From Inquilinus limosus (GTDB lineage Bacteria; Pseudomonadota; Alphaproteobacteria; DSM-16000; Inquilinaceae), in contig NZ_NHON01000008.1 of assembly GCF_002195995.1 (NCBI RefSeq), positions 92,520 to 127,333 on the forward strand: DNA of 34,814 nucleotides, written 5' to 3'. Below the pieces are notes generated by a model, which saw only the letters and a list, made by a program, of their open reading frames with translations, searched no databases and was not told the origin of the DNA. Shown here in pieces: positions 24,298-33,462 of the stretch. Position 1 is the first letter of the stretch. Each line of letters starts with the position of its first letter. Made by a program: the position numbers and the translations under genes.

Positions 24298-26043
24298 CTA
24301 CAGCACGAACTGGTCAGCGGTCAGCCCGCTGTAGGTGAAGACGTCGGCGCGGAAATCGATATGCGTGTCGCCGTCCACGTCCAGCCGGATCTGGAGCTGG
24401 GTGCGGCCGACCCGCACGACCAGCAGCTCCGCCCCGGCGCCGGTGAAGGCGTCGTCGACCAGGGTGAAGGCGGTGTCGCCATTGGCCGCGTCGCCGTCGG
24501 CGTCGATGGCGCCGAGATCGATGATGTCGCCCTCGGCGGAGGAGAAGCCGGTGATGCCGTCGCGGTTGCCGTTCGGGTTGGTGGGGTTCGCGTCGGTGAT
24601 CGCGGTGTAGACGAAGCGGTCCGCGCCCGCCCCGCCCTCCATCCAGTCCTGGCCGCCGCCGCCGATCAGGATGTCGTCGCCGTCATTGCCGTAGAAATAG
24701 TCGTTGCCGCCATTGCCGACGAGCCGGTCGTCGCCCTGCCCCCCGGTCAGGATGTCGAGATTTTCGGCCCCTTCGAGGATGTCGTTCCCGGCCTCGCCAT
24801 TGAGGCTGTTCAGGCCGCCGGAGGCGCGGAAATGGTTGTCCCCGGCATCGCCGCGCAGCGAGGAGCCGATCCGGCTGCCCTCGATGATCTCGATGCCGTC
24901 CAGGAACACGTCGCCCGCCGCGTCGCCGAAATTGCGGTCCGGCTCGCTCAGGTCGACCGTCACGCCGCGCTCGGCATCGGCGTAGGTGACGACATCGACG
25001 CCGTCGCCGCCGCTGAAGCTGTCCGCGCCGGCGCCACCCTGGAGCACGTCGTCCCCGGCGCCGCCATCCAGTCGGTCGGTGCCGGCCGCCCCGAACAGGC
25101 TGTCGGCGCCGGCGCCGCCGGCCAGGGTGTCGGCGAAGCGGCTGCCGCGCAGGATCTCGATAGCGTCGCCGAAGCTGTCGCCCTCGGCGTCGCCGCCATG
25201 GGCCGTGCCGGCGCCGAGGTCGATCGCGATCCCCGCCTGGCTGTGGGCGTAGTCGACCGTGTCGGTGCCGGTTCCGCCGGTGAAGCTGTCCGCGCCGGCA
25301 CCGCCATCGAGCACGTCGTCGCCCGCGCCGCCGTCGAGGGCGTCATCGCCGTCCAGCCCGTTCAGCGCGTCGGCCGCGGCGCTGCCGGTGAGGCTGTCGC
25401 CGAACCGGCTGCCGTCCAGCATCTCGACCCGGTCGAAGAAGCGGTCGCCCTCGGCGAAGCCGCCATGGCCGGTGCCGGCGGCCAGGTCGATCGTCACCCC
25501 GGCATCGCTATAGGCGTAGCTGACCAGGTCCTGGCCGGCGCCGCCGACCAGGCTGTCGCCGCCGCGGCCGCCGCGCAGGATGTCGTCGCCCTCGCCGCCA
25601 TCGAGCAGATCCGCGCCGTCGCCGCCGTCGAGGATGTCGGCGCCCGCCAGGCCGCGCAGGGCATCGTCCCCGGCCAGGCCGCGCAGCCCGTTGTCGCCGG
25701 CGTCGCCGACCAGGGTGTCGTCGAACAGGCTGCCGCGGACGATCTCGAAGCGGTCGAGCAGGACGTCGCCCTCGGCGGCGCCGCCATGGGTGGCGCCGGT
25801 GGCCAAATTGACCGAGACGCCGGCGGCGCTGTCGCCGTAGTTGAGGATGTCGACGCCCGCCCCGCCGGTCAGGGTGTCGGCGCCGGCGCCGCCATAGAGA
25901 TTGTCGTCGCCGTCGCCGCCTTCGAGCCAGTCGCCGCCGTCCAGCCCGCGCAGCAGGTCGTTGCCGCCGAGGCCGTAGAGGCTGTCGTCGCCGGTGTCGC
26001 CGAACAGCCGGTCGTCGCCTTCGGTGCCGATGAGAATGGTCAT
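24298..26043 (-). CDS. RTX calcium-binding repeat protein, type I secreted
   Basis: A 581-residue protein built almost wholly of GGxGxDxLxGG-type RTX repeats that bind calcium. Four larger modules of roughly 115 residues each contain a GV-x-DL-AGT-HGG-AEGD-x-E-GS-F-D-L pattern (for example [20 protein letters not shown] and [20 protein letters not shown]). Residues after about 470 are a serralysin-type C-terminal region ([34 protein letters not shown]), and the chain ends DQFVL, suited to type I secretion. There is no signal peptide. No enzymatic domain is seen. It is divergent from a second RTX gene at 26284. No type I secretion apparatus is in the window. Confidence 0.92.
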   Translation of the reverse strand: MTILIGTEGDDRLFGDTGDDSLYGLGGNDLLRGLDGGDWLEGGDGDDNLYGGAGADTLTGGAGVDILNYGDSAAGVSVNLATGATHGGAAEGDVLLDRFEIVRGSLFDDTLVGDAGDNGLRGLAGDDALRGLAGADILDGGDGADLLDGGEGDDILRGGRGGDSLVGGAGQDLVSYAYSDAGVTIDLAAGTGHGGFAEGDRFFDRVEMLDGSRFGDSLTGSAAADALNGLDGDDALDGGAGDDVLDGGAGADSFTGGTGTDTVDYAHSQAGIAIDLGAGTAHGGDAEGDSFGDAIEILRGSRFADTLAGGAGADSLFGAAGTDRLDGGAGDDVLQGGAGADSFSGGDGVDVVTYADAERGVTVDLSEPDRNFGDAAGDVFLDGIEIIEGSRIGSSLRGDAGDNHFRASGGLNSLNGEAGNDILEGAENLDILTGGQGDDRLVGNGGNDYFYGNDGDDILIGGGGQDWMEGGAGADRFVYTAITDANPTNPNGNRDGITGFSSAEGDIIDLGAIDADGDAANGDTAFTLVDDAFTGAGAELLVVRVGRTQLQIRLDVDGDTHIDFRADVFTYSGLTADQFVL

Positions 26044-26283
26044 GCCCCCCTCCTGAATGCGGTGAACTATGTCGGCCGATATCCCCGGCGCGCATGAAAT
26101 CTTATTTCGGCGGGAAGTTTAAAGATTTCGGCCGAGTGGATCCATGGCTGTCAGATGAAATCTTTTTCAGCGCCGGCTGCGGCGGCCATTGATGTCATCC
26201 GTTCGCATGATGCGGCGGATGGCCGGGCCGGATAGGATCCGCCCGCACGGCCGCGGGGCGCGGCGACCAGGCGGGGGGCTTCG
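26044..26283. promoter_or_regulatory. AT-rich divergent promoter region between two RTX genes
   Basis: The motif GAAATCTT occurs at about 26096 and 26157, and inverted as AAGATTTC at about 26122. Flanking context is similar too (ATGAAATCTTATTTCGG and ATGAAATCTTTTTCAGC). These 60-bp spaced copies may be sites for a shared regulator. The region is notably AT-richer than its neighbours. Confidence 0.5.
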
Positions 26284-27738
26284 ATGGCCGACTTCTATGG
26301 CGACGACAATCCCAACGATCTCCGGGGCACGGACGCCGCCGACACGCTCTACGGTGCCGGCGGCAACGACAGGCTGACCGCCTATCACGGCTACGACACC
26401 CTCTATGGCGGGGCCGGCGACGACCTGCTGATTGCCTATGACGATGGCGGCAACAACCTGTTTTTCGGCGGCGACGGCATCGACACCGTGGACTACTCCG
26501 GGGCCGGACGGAGCAGCGGCGGCGCGACAGTCTGGATCGACAGCAGGTATTACGGCGGTCCGGGGGCGGCCCACGGGGACCGGATCTACCAGGACGTCGA
26601 GAACATCATCGGCACGGAATACGACGACACTCTGACCGGCTCCGCCGGCGACAATGTCCTGACGGGCGACGGTCAATCCGGCAGCGGCGACGACGAGCTC
26701 CGCGGTGCCGGCGGCGATGACACGCTGCTTGGCGTCCGCGGAGATGACCGGCTGTATGGCGACACCGGCGCCGATGTCCTGGGCGGGGGTGACGGCGAAG
26801 ACCTGATGCGCGGCGGGGACGGAGACGACCTGATGGTCGGCGGAAGCGGGGCCGACATCCTGATCGGCGGCGCCGGCATCGATACAGCGTATTGGCACGA
26901 CAGCACCGTCGGCGTGACCGTCTCGATCGGCGATTTCTGCACCGGCGGCGAAGCCGAGGGAGACCTGGTCGCGCCGGATGTGGAGAACCTCGTAGGCTCG
27001 AGCTATGCCGACATCCTGACCGGCTCGGATGCCGCCAACCTCCTCACGGGCGCGAACGCCGCTTGGTTGACCGACGTGGGCGATATCCTGTCGGGCCTCG
27101 GCGGCAACGACACTCTCCAGGGCTATGACGGCAACGACGTGCTCCGCGGCGGGACGGGGGCGGACCGGCTCGACGGCGGCCGCGGCATCGACACCGCCAG
27201 CTACTTCACCAGCAGCACCGGGGTCGTGGTCAACCTGGCCGCAGGCACCGGCCGGGGCGGGGAGGCCGAAGGGGACACCCTGACCGGCATCGACGTCGTT
27301 TCCGGCAGCCAGGGCAATGACAGCATCGTCGGCGACACCTACGCCAATGTCCTGCAAGGCTGGGGCGGCAGCGACGTGCTGGCCGGGGCCGGCGGCAAGG
27401 ACACGCTGACGGGCGGCGCCGGCGCCGACCGCTTCGTCTATGGCAGCGCGGCGCAGAGCGTGGTCGGCGCCAATGCCGACCGGATCACCGATTTCAGCCA
27501 CGCCCAGGGCGACCGGATCGACCTGTCAGCGATCGACGCCAGCACCGCGGCCGCCGGCAACCAGGCGTTCCGCTTCATCGGCACCGGCCTCTACACCCGC
27601 CACGCCGGCGAGCTGCGCTACGCCTTCAACGGCGCGGATACGACCATTGCCGGCGACCTGAACGGCGACGGCGTCTCCGACGTCCATATCGTGCTGGCCG
27701 GCCGGGTCGTCCTTCAGGCCGGCGACTTCGTGCTGTAG
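26284..27738 (+). CDS. RTX calcium-binding repeat protein, type I secreted
   Basis: A 484-residue protein, mostly RTX repeats (LYGAGGNDRLTAYHGYDTLY, GAGGDDTLLGVRGDDRLYGD). It has modules with GVTVSIGDFCTGGEAEGD and GVVVNLAAGTGRGGEAEGD like those of the divergent paralogue, and the same C-terminal type (DRFVYGSAAQSVVGANADRI, FSHAQGDRIDLSAIDAS) ending GDFVL. A DLNGDGVSDVHI segment looks like an EF-hand-like calcium loop. No signal peptide is seen. The two genes probably arose by duplication and are co-controlled from the shared gap. Confidence 0.92.
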   Translation: MADFYGDDNPNDLRGTDAADTLYGAGGNDRLTAYHGYDTLYGGAGDDLLIAYDDGGNNLFFGGDGIDTVDYSGAGRSSGGATVWIDSRYYGGPGAAHGDRIYQDVENIIGTEYDDTLTGSAGDNVLTGDGQSGSGDDELRGAGGDDTLLGVRGDDRLYGDTGADVLGGGDGEDLMRGGDGDDLMVGGSGADILIGGAGIDTAYWHDSTVGVTVSIGDFCTGGEAEGDLVAPDVENLVGSSYADILTGSDAANLLTGANAAWLTDVGDILSGLGGNDTLQGYDGNDVLRGGTGADRLDGGRGIDTASYFTSSTGVVVNLAAGTGRGGEAEGDTLTGIDVVSGSQGNDSIVGDTYANVLQGWGGSDVLAGAGGKDTLTGGAGADRFVYGSAAQSVVGANADRITDFSHAQGDRIDLSAIDASTAAAGNQAFRFIGTGLYTRHAGELRYAFNGADTTIAGDLNGDGVSDVHIVLAGRVVLQAGDFVL

Positions 27739-27800
27739 CGGCTGGAGCGGGAAGAGGTTCGGCCCGATCGGGTCACTCGACCTCACCAAGACGGTGTGTT

Positions 27801-27970
27801 GTTGCGTCTCCCGCTTGCGAGACCTTTTCATGACGCCCATCCCTCGCTGTCGTTGCGAGCGCAGCGAAGCAATCCAGGGGCCAGTGCGTACGGCCCCTGG
27901 ATTGCTTCGCTGCGCTCGCAATGACGGTGTTTGGAATTCTGAAACGGTCTCGCAAGTGAGAGGCAACGCG
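27801..27970. repeat. Composite nested palindrome (outer arms plus inner type B repeat)
   Basis: Outer arms GTTGCGTCTCCCGCTTGCG (27801) and CGCAAGTGAGAGGCAACGC (27951) enclose an inner palindrome from CGTTGCGAGCGCAGCGAAGC to CGCTGCGCTCGCAATGACG. It parallels 14385-14562. It fills most of the gap between the RTX and MarR genes; no gene is visible in 27739-28038. Confidence 0.85.
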
Positions 27971-28038
27971 AAGACGCTCGGCATCCGGTCAGTCGCTGCC
28001 GCAACGCACTGACGTGACCGGACCTCAACTCATCCCGC

Positions 28039-28476
28039 TCAGCCCAGCTTGCGCAGCAGATCGATCAGCGCCGCCTGCTCGGCCTCGGTCAGCGGCGCCA
28101 GCGTCTCCGCGGTGATGCGGTGGGCCAGCGGCGCGACGCGCTCGGCCAGGGCCTGGCCGGCGGGACTCAGGGCCACCTCCAGCCGGCGGCCATCCTCCGG
28201 GTCCGGGCGGGTCTCGATCAGGCCGCGCCTGCCCAGCCGGTCGACCACGCCCTTGATCGTCGCCGCGTCCATGGCGGTGCGGCGGCCGAGGCGGTTCTGC
28301 GAGCAGGGGCCGCGCTCCAGCAGCTTGGCCAGCACCGCCCATTGCGTCGCCGTCAGGTCCTGCTCGCCGATGCCGGCGGCGAAGATCGCCGCGTGGCGCT
28401 GGCTGACCTGGCGCAGGATGAAGCCGATCTGGTCGTCGAGGATGTAGGCGTTGGGCCCGCGCGCGGCGATGGTCAT
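28039..28476 (-). CDS. MarR family transcriptional regulator
   Basis: A 145-residue winged-helix dimeric regulator. The DNA-binding part includes LTATQWAVLAKLLERGPCSQ, then LGRRTAMDAATIKGVVDRLG and the wing RPDPEDGRRLEVALSPAG. It starts 12 bases after livF and is the last gene of the second ABC operon, so it probably controls that operon in response to its substrate. The type resembles MarR proteins of aromatic-acid catabolism, a loose similarity only. Confidence 0.9.
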   Translation of the reverse strand: MTIAARGPNAYILDDQIGFILRQVSQRHAAIFAAGIGEQDLTATQWAVLAKLLERGPCSQNRLGRRTAMDAATIKGVVDRLGRRGLIETRPDPEDGRRLEVALSPAGQALAERVAPLAHRITAETLAPLTEAEQAALIDLLRKLG

Positions 28477-28488
28477 GGCCGGTTCCTA

Positions 28489-29193
28489 TCACACCGCAAG
28501 ATAGGCGTCGCGGATCTCCGGCTGCGCCTCCAGCTCCGCCATCGTGCCGCCGAAGCGGATGCGGCCGGTCTCGATGATGTAGGCGCGGTCGCTGATCAGC
28601 CGCGCGAAATGCAGGTTCTGCTCGGACAGCAGCACGCTCAAGCCCTCGCGCTTCATCGCCAGGATGGCGTCGGCCATCTGCTCGACGATCTTCGGCGCCA
28701 GCCCCTCCGACGGCTCGTCCAGCAGCACCAGGGACGGGTTGCCCATCAGGGTGCGGGCGATGGTCAGCATCTGCTGCTCGCCGCCGCTCATCCGCCCGCC
28801 GGGGCGGCGGCGCATCTCGGCCAGGTTGGGGAACAGGGCGTAGAGCCGCTCCGGCGTCCAGGTCGGCGCGCCCGGCCGGGGCGGCTGCAGCCCGACCGCC
28901 AGGTTCTCCTCCACCGTCAGGTCGGTGAAGATCCGCCGGTCCTCCGGCACATAGCCCAGCCCGGCCCGGGCGATCTCATGTGTCGGCCTGGCGGCGATAT
29001 CGGCGCCGCGGAACAGGATCTTCCCTTCGCGCCGCGGCACCAGCCCGACCAGCGAGCGGAAGGTGGTGGACTTGCCGGCGCCGTTGCGGCCGAGGAAGGC
29101 GACGACCTCGCCCTGGCCGACCTCGAAACCGACATCGAACAGGATGTGCGCCGGGCCGTAATGGGCGTTGAGGCCGGAGACCGAGAGCGTCAT
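28489..29193 (-). CDS. livF: ABC transporter ATP-binding protein, LivF type (second system)
   Basis: A 234-residue ATPase with Walker A GRNGAGKST, signature MSGGEQQ, Walker B LVLLDEPSEGLAP and LLSEQNLHFARLISDRAYII. The start overlaps the livG stop by four bases in ATGA. It works with the LivG and fused LivHM of the same operon. Confidence 0.92.
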   Translation of the reverse strand: MTLSVSGLNAHYGPAHILFDVGFEVGQGEVVAFLGRNGAGKSTTFRSLVGLVPRREGKILFRGADIAARPTHEIARAGLGYVPEDRRIFTDLTVEENLAVGLQPPRPGAPTWTPERLYALFPNLAEMRRRPGGRMSGGEQQMLTIARTLMGNPSLVLLDEPSEGLAPKIVEQMADAILAMKREGLSVLLSEQNLHFARLISDRAYIIETGRIRFGGTMAELEAQPEIRDAYLAV

Positions 29194-29969
29194 GCGGTCA
29201 CCTCTTCCCGATGCTTGGCGTCATACAGCAGCCCGTCGCCGAGATAGACCGCGCGCACCTGCGGGTCGCGGCGCACCGCCTCCGGCGATCCCTCGGCGAT
29301 CAGCGCGCCGCGGTTCAGCACCATGACCCGGTCGGCATGCTCGAACACCACATCCATGTCGTGCTCGGTGAACAGCACGCCGATCCGCCGCTGCCGCGCC
29401 ACCGTTGCTGTCAGCCGCATCAGCGCCACCCGCTCCTTCGGCGCCATGCCGGCGGTCGGCTCGTCCATCAGCAGCAGCTTCGGCGCGTTGGCCAGCGCGA
29501 TCGACAGCTCCAGCCGCTTGACGTCGCCATAGGCCAGCTCGCCGCAGGCCCGCTCCGCCGCGTCGCCCAGGCCGACGAGGTCGAGCAGTGCGTCGGCCTC
29601 GTCGCGATAGGCGCGGCCGGCGAAGTTCAGGCCGAAGCGGCGGTGATGCGACAGCAGCGCTACCTGGACGTTCTCGCGCACGGTCATCGAGGCGAAGGTG
29701 GCGGCGATCTGGAAGGTGCGGCCGACGCCCAGGCGCCAGACCCGGCGCGGCGCCAGGCCGGTGATGTCGCGTCCCTCCAGCTTGACTCGGCCGGCATTGG
29801 GCCGGATCTGGCCGTTCAGCATGTTGAAGCAGGTGCTCTTGCCGGCGCCGTTCGGGCCGATCAGGGCAAGGATCCCGCCGGCCTCGAGCGTGAAGTCGAC
29901 GCCGCGCACCGCCGGCACGCCAGCATAGGATTTGGCCAGGCCTTCGACCTGAAGCAAAGGCGCGCTCAT
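29190..29969 (-). CDS. livG: ABC transporter ATP-binding protein, LivG type (second system)
   Basis: A 259-residue ATPase with Walker A GPNGAGKST, the variant signature LAYGDVKRLELSIAL, Walker B LLLMDEPTAGMAP and LFTEHDMDVVFEHADRVMVL. The ATG at 29967-29969 overlaps the permease stop by four bases. The LAYGD variant instead of LSYGQ or LSGG departs from the commonest form. Confidence 0.92.
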   Translation of the reverse strand: MSAPLLQVEGLAKSYAGVPAVRGVDFTLEAGGILALIGPNGAGKSTCFNMLNGQIRPNAGRVKLEGRDITGLAPRRVWRLGVGRTFQIAATFASMTVRENVQVALLSHHRRFGLNFAGRAYRDEADALLDLVGLGDAAERACGELAYGDVKRLELSIALANAPKLLLMDEPTAGMAPKERVALMRLTATVARQRRIGVLFTEHDMDVVFEHADRVMVLNRGALIAEGSPEAVRRDPQVRAVYLGDGLLYDAKHREEVTA

Positions 29970-31849
29970 TCCGCGGCCTCCATGCGCGAGGCGGCGGAGA
30001 TCGAGGCAGGCGGCTTCCGCCGCCGGGCCCGCCACTCCTCGACGAAGCCGACCAGCCCCTTGGGGAAGGCCACGACCAGCAGCACGATGATGCCGCCCAG
30101 CACCAGCTTCGACAGGTCGGTCTGGCTGACCAGCCAGATCGCCAGCGCCTTGTAGACGATGGCACCGAAGACCGCGCCGGAGACGGTCTCGATGCCGCCC
30201 AGCAGCACCATCACCAGCCCGTCGATCGACAGCGGGATGCCGAGATTGTCCGGGAAGACGCTGCCCTTGAGGAAGGCGAACAGCGCCCCGGCCAGCCCGG
30301 CCATGGTGCCGGCGGCCAGGAAGGCCACCCATTGCACCCCGGCCCGGCCGATGCCGATCGCCTCCGCCCGCTGGGTCGAATCCCGCACCCCGCGCAGGGC
30401 GAAGCCGAAGGGCGAGAAGGTCAGGATCCGCAGCAGGGCGATGCCGGCGGCGGCCACCGCCAGCGCCAGCCAGTAGAAGCCGGCCGGGTTCGCCGCCCAG
30501 GCGGAGGGCCAGATCCCCAGCATGCCGTTGTCGCCGCCGGTCACCTCGACCCATTGCGTCGCCACCGACCAGGTGATCTGGGCGAAGGCCAGGGTCAGCA
30601 TGGCGAAATAGACGCCGGACAGGCGGACGCAGAAGGCGCCGAACAGCGCCGCGCCGAGCAGCCCGAACAGCGGCCCGGCCAGGAGCGCCGCCTCCATCGG
30701 CAGTCCCATCGCCTTGACCGCGAAGGCGGCGCCATAGGTGCCGAGGCCGAAATAGGCGGCATGGCCGAAGGAGGCGAGGCCGCCGGTGGTCATCAGGAAC
30801 TGCAGGCTGGCGGCGAACAGGGCGAAGATCGCGATCTCGGTCGCCACCGCCAGGGCATAGCCGCCGGCCACGGTCGGCAGCAGCGCCGCGACGATGAGGG
30901 CGGCCAGCAGCGCGATGCGCTCGCCCGGGGCGAAGGGCCGCCATGGGCGGATGGAAATGCCGACGGTGGGCCGCGCCGCCGCCTCCGGCCTGCCCAGCAG
31001 GCCCCAGGGCCGCACCACCAGCACGCAGGCCATCACCAGGAACACCAGCACCAGCGAGATGGTGGGGAAGACCAGGATGCCGAAGGCGTTCAGCTCCGAC
31101 ACCAGCACCGCGGCGATGAAGGCGCCGGGCACGCTGCCGAGGCCGCCGATCACCACCACGACGAAGACCTCGACGATGATGCGCAGATCCATGGTGTGGG
31201 TGACCGCGTCGCGCGGGATCTGCAGCGCCCCGCCCAGCCCGGCCAGGAACACGCCGAGGGCGAAGACGCTGGTGAACAGCCATTTCTGGTTCACGCCCAG
31301 CGCCGCGATCATGTCGCGGTCCTGCGTCGCGGCGCGCACCAGCACGCCCCAGCGGGTGCGCCGGAACAAGAGCCACAGCAGGCCCAGCACGACGGGGCCG
31401 AGCACGATCAGGAACAGATCGTACAGCGGCAGCCTCTGGCCCAGGATCTCGACCGCGCCGCGGAAGCCCGGTGCGCGGCGGCCGACCAGATCCTCCGGTC
31501 CCCAGATCAGCACCGCCAGGTCCTGCACCATCAGGGTGACGCCGAAGGTGGCCAGCAGCTGGAACAGCTCCGGCGCCCGGTAGATCCGGCGCAGCAGCAC
31601 GATCTCCAGCAGGGCGCCGAGCGCCGCCACGATCAGGGCCGCGGCGACGAGCCCGCCCCAGAAGCCGAGCGCGCCGGAGAAGCGTTCGGTCAGGGTGTAG
31701 GCGAGGTACGCGCCCAGCATATAGAAGGCGCCATGCGCGAAGTTCACGATCCGCGTCACGCCGAAGATGATCGACAGGCCCGACGCCACCAGGAACAGCG
31801 AGGCGGCGCTGGCGAGTCCGGTCAGGAACTGGGCGACGAGGAAATCCAC
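29966..31849 (-). CDS. Fused LivH-LivM ABC permease
   Basis: A protein of about 627 residues with both permease halves. The LivH half (residues 1 to about 290) has FGVTRIVNFAHGAFYMLGAY and the coupling loop TRWGVLVRAATQDRDMIAALG. The LivM half (from about 310) has TTGGLASFGHAAYFGLGTYG and FSPFGFALRGVRDSTQRAEA. The join is RPWGLLGRPEAAARPTVGIS. A GTG at 31849 has GGGAG seven bases upstream; a TTG one codon earlier is an alternative. It forms the pore for the second importer. Fusions of this type occur in nature but separate genes are more usual. Confidence 0.9.
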   Translation of the reverse strand: MDFLVAQFLTGLASAASLFLVASGLSIIFGVTRIVNFAHGAFYMLGAYLAYTLTERFSGALGFWGGLVAAALIVAALGALLEIVLLRRIYRAPELFQLLATFGVTLMVQDLAVLIWGPEDLVGRRAPGFRGAVEILGQRLPLYDLFLIVLGPVVLGLLWLLFRRTRWGVLVRAATQDRDMIAALGVNQKWLFTSVFALGVFLAGLGGALQIPRDAVTHTMDLRIIVEVFVVVVIGGLGSVPGAFIAAVLVSELNAFGILVFPTISLVLVFLVMACVLVVRPWGLLGRPEAAARPTVGISIRPWRPFAPGERIALLAALIVAALLPTVAGGYALAVATEIAIFALFAASLQFLMTTGGLASFGHAAYFGLGTYGAAFAVKAMGLPMEAALLAGPLFGLLGAALFGAFCVRLSGVYFAMLTLAFAQITWSVATQWVEVTGGDNGMLGIWPSAWAANPAGFYWLALAVAAAGIALLRILTFSPFGFALRGVRDSTQRAEAIGIGRAGVQWVAFLAAGTMAGLAGALFAFLKGSVFPDNLGIPLSIDGLVMVLLGGIETVSGAVFGAIVYKALAIWLVSQTDLSKLVLGGIIVLLVVAFPKGLVGFVEEWRARRRKPPASISAASRMEAAE

Positions 31850-31872
31850 CAAGCCTCTCCCGTTATTTTTAG

Positions 31873-32031
31873 TCCCCCCTCCCCCTGCGGGAGGGGGATA
31901 GGGGGAGGGGGTTGCTGATGCAGGGCTCCGGCATTGCCGGTTCAGAACTGGGCTGGGTCCAAGCCGTTCGAGCCGGTTCTCGTCGGCTCGAACCCCCTCC
32001 CCCTAGCCCCCTCCCGCGAGGGGAGGGGGGA
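31873..32031. repeat. Palindromic intergenic repeat, type D
   Basis: The ends are CCCCCCTCCCCCTGCGGGAG and GGGAGG/CCCCTCCC-rich arms, with GGGGGAGGGGGTTGC on one side and AACCCCCTCCCCCTAGCCCC on the other. A like element is at 34655-34814. It stands between binding-protein and permease genes of one operon, which may lower or buffer downstream expression. Confidence 0.8.
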
Positions 32032-32040
32032 CGAGGAGGG

Positions 32041-33240
32041 CTATTCCGCCGGCCGCAGCTTGGCGACCTCGGCGTCGGTCGGCAGGTATTGGGCGCCGTC
32101 GCGGTACTCGAAGCCGGTCATCACGCCCTTGCCGTCCTCGACCGTGGTCTTGCCGACGAAGGCGCCCAGGGTCGACTGGTGGTCGATCTTGCGGAAGGTG
32201 ATGGGGCCGAACGGGCTGTCGACGCCGATGCCCTCGGCCGCCGCGATCATCTTGTCGGGGTCGGCCGACCCGGCCTTGGCCAGGATCGCCGCGATCGACT
32301 TCATCGTGGTGTAGCCGACGATCGAGCCCAGCCGCGGGTAGTCGCTGTACTTGGCCTGGTAGGCCTTGAGGAAGGCATCATGCGCCGGCGACTTGATCGC
32401 GTACCAGGGATAGCCGGTGACGATCCAGCCCTCCGGCGTCTCGTCCTTCAGCGGGTCGAGATATTCCGGCTCGCCGGTCAGGAAGCTGACCACCGACCGG
32501 TCGTCGAACAGGCCGCGGGTGTTGCCCTCGCGCACGAACTTCACCAGGTCGGCGCCGAAGGTGACGTTCAGGATCGCCTCGGGCTTCGACGCGGCCAGGG
32601 CCTGCACCACCGCGCCGGCGTCGATCTTGCCCTGCGGCGGCCACTGCTCGTTCACCCATTCGATGTCCGGCCGCTTGGCGGACAAGAGCTGCTTGAACAC
32701 CGCCACGGCCGACTGGCCGTATTCGTAGTTCGGCGCCACCGTGGCCCAGCGCTTGGCCGGCAGCTTCGCCGCCTCCTCCGCCAGCATCGCCGCCTGCATG
32801 TAGTTCGACGGGCGCAGCCGGAAGGTGTAGCGGTTGCCGTTGGTCCAGGTGACGGCGTCGGTCAGCGGCTCCGCCGCCATGAAGAACACCTTCTTCTGCT
32901 TGGCGAAGTCCGACACGGCCAGGCCGATGTTGGAGAAGAAGGTGCCGGCCAGGATGGTGACGCCCTCGGACGACACCAGCTCGTTGGCGGCGGTCACGGC
33001 GTCGGCCGGCTTGCCGCCATCGTCCTTGGAGATCACGACCAGCTTCTGGCCGTTCACGCCGCCGGCGGCGTTGACCTCGTCGATCGCCAGCTGCCAGCCC
33101 TTGCGATAGGGCTCGGTGAAGGCCGGCAGGCCGGAGTAGCTGTTGATCTCCCCGATCTTGATCTCCTGCGCCCCGGCCGAAGCCGGACCCCAGAGCGCGG
33201 CGGCCAGCGCCAGCACGGCCGCGACGTGAAACCTTCTCAT
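32041..33240 (-). CDS. Periplasmic substrate-binding protein of the second Liv-type ABC transporter
   Basis: A 399-residue Peripla_BP_6 protein. The signal peptide is MRRFHVAAVLALAAALWG then AGA-QE, after which the mature chain opens EIKIGEINSYSGLPAFTEPY. Lobes and hinge include AIDEVNAAGGVNGQKLVVIS and TILAGTFFSNIGLAVSDFAK. It is upstream of the fused permease and separated from the DUF1185 genes by a repeat. The ligand is unknown; the adjacent amide-metabolism-like DUF1185 genes hint at a nitrogen compound, which is only a guess. Confidence 0.9.
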   Translation of the reverse strand: MRRFHVAAVLALAAALWGPASAGAQEIKIGEINSYSGLPAFTEPYRKGWQLAIDEVNAAGGVNGQKLVVISKDDGGKPADAVTAANELVSSEGVTILAGTFFSNIGLAVSDFAKQKKVFFMAAEPLTDAVTWTNGNRYTFRLRPSNYMQAAMLAEEAAKLPAKRWATVAPNYEYGQSAVAVFKQLLSAKRPDIEWVNEQWPPQGKIDAGAVVQALAASKPEAILNVTFGADLVKFVREGNTRGLFDDRSVVSFLTGEPEYLDPLKDETPEGWIVTGYPWYAIKSPAHDAFLKAYQAKYSDYPRLGSIVGYTTMKSIAAILAKAGSADPDKMIAAAEGIGVDSPFGPITFRKIDHQSTLGAFVGKTTVEDGKGVMTGFEYRDGAQYLPTDAEVAKLRPAE

Positions 33241-33312
33241 CCCTGTCTCCTTCGTGTCCCGGCCGGTTCAGCCATTCCCTGTTTTTTATCGTCCAACCCG
33301 CGGCCGCTCCAT

Positions 33313-33427
33313 CCCCTCACCCTCCCGCCGCCTTCGGCGTCGGGGCCCTCCCTCTCCCCAAGGAGAGGGAATGTTCACCTCTCCTTGGGGAGAGGTCGGA
33401 ATCGCGTCAGCGATTCCGGGTGAGGGG
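33313..33427. repeat. Palindromic intergenic repeat, type A (inverted)
   Basis: It carries the 4183 architecture in the opposite orientation: CCCCTCACCCTCCCGCCG, GCCGCC-ttcg-GCGTCGG, CCCTCTCC-ccaa-GGAGAGGG, CCTCTCC-ttgg-GGAGAGG, AATCGC-gtca-GCGATT and GGGTGAGGG. It lies between the binding-protein gene and the DUF1185 pair. Confidence 0.85.
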
Positions 33428-33462
33428 GCGGCGCAGGCCTTGCCATCCTCGCGGCACATCCG

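Noticed and set aside
24361-26097. 578-codon plus-strand frame opposite the first RTX gene
   Set aside because: It is a repetitive valine/alanine/glycine shadow of the RTX repeats; the minus strand has the RTX motif and the secretion end.
26167-27501. 444-codon minus-strand frame opposite the second RTX gene
   Set aside because: Same effect: RTX repeats read in antisense.
24298-27738. RTX-coding repeats as a DNA tandem repeat or CRISPR array
   Set aside because: The periodicity follows codons of the nine-residue RTX unit with variable bases; there are no identical repeats with unique spacers.
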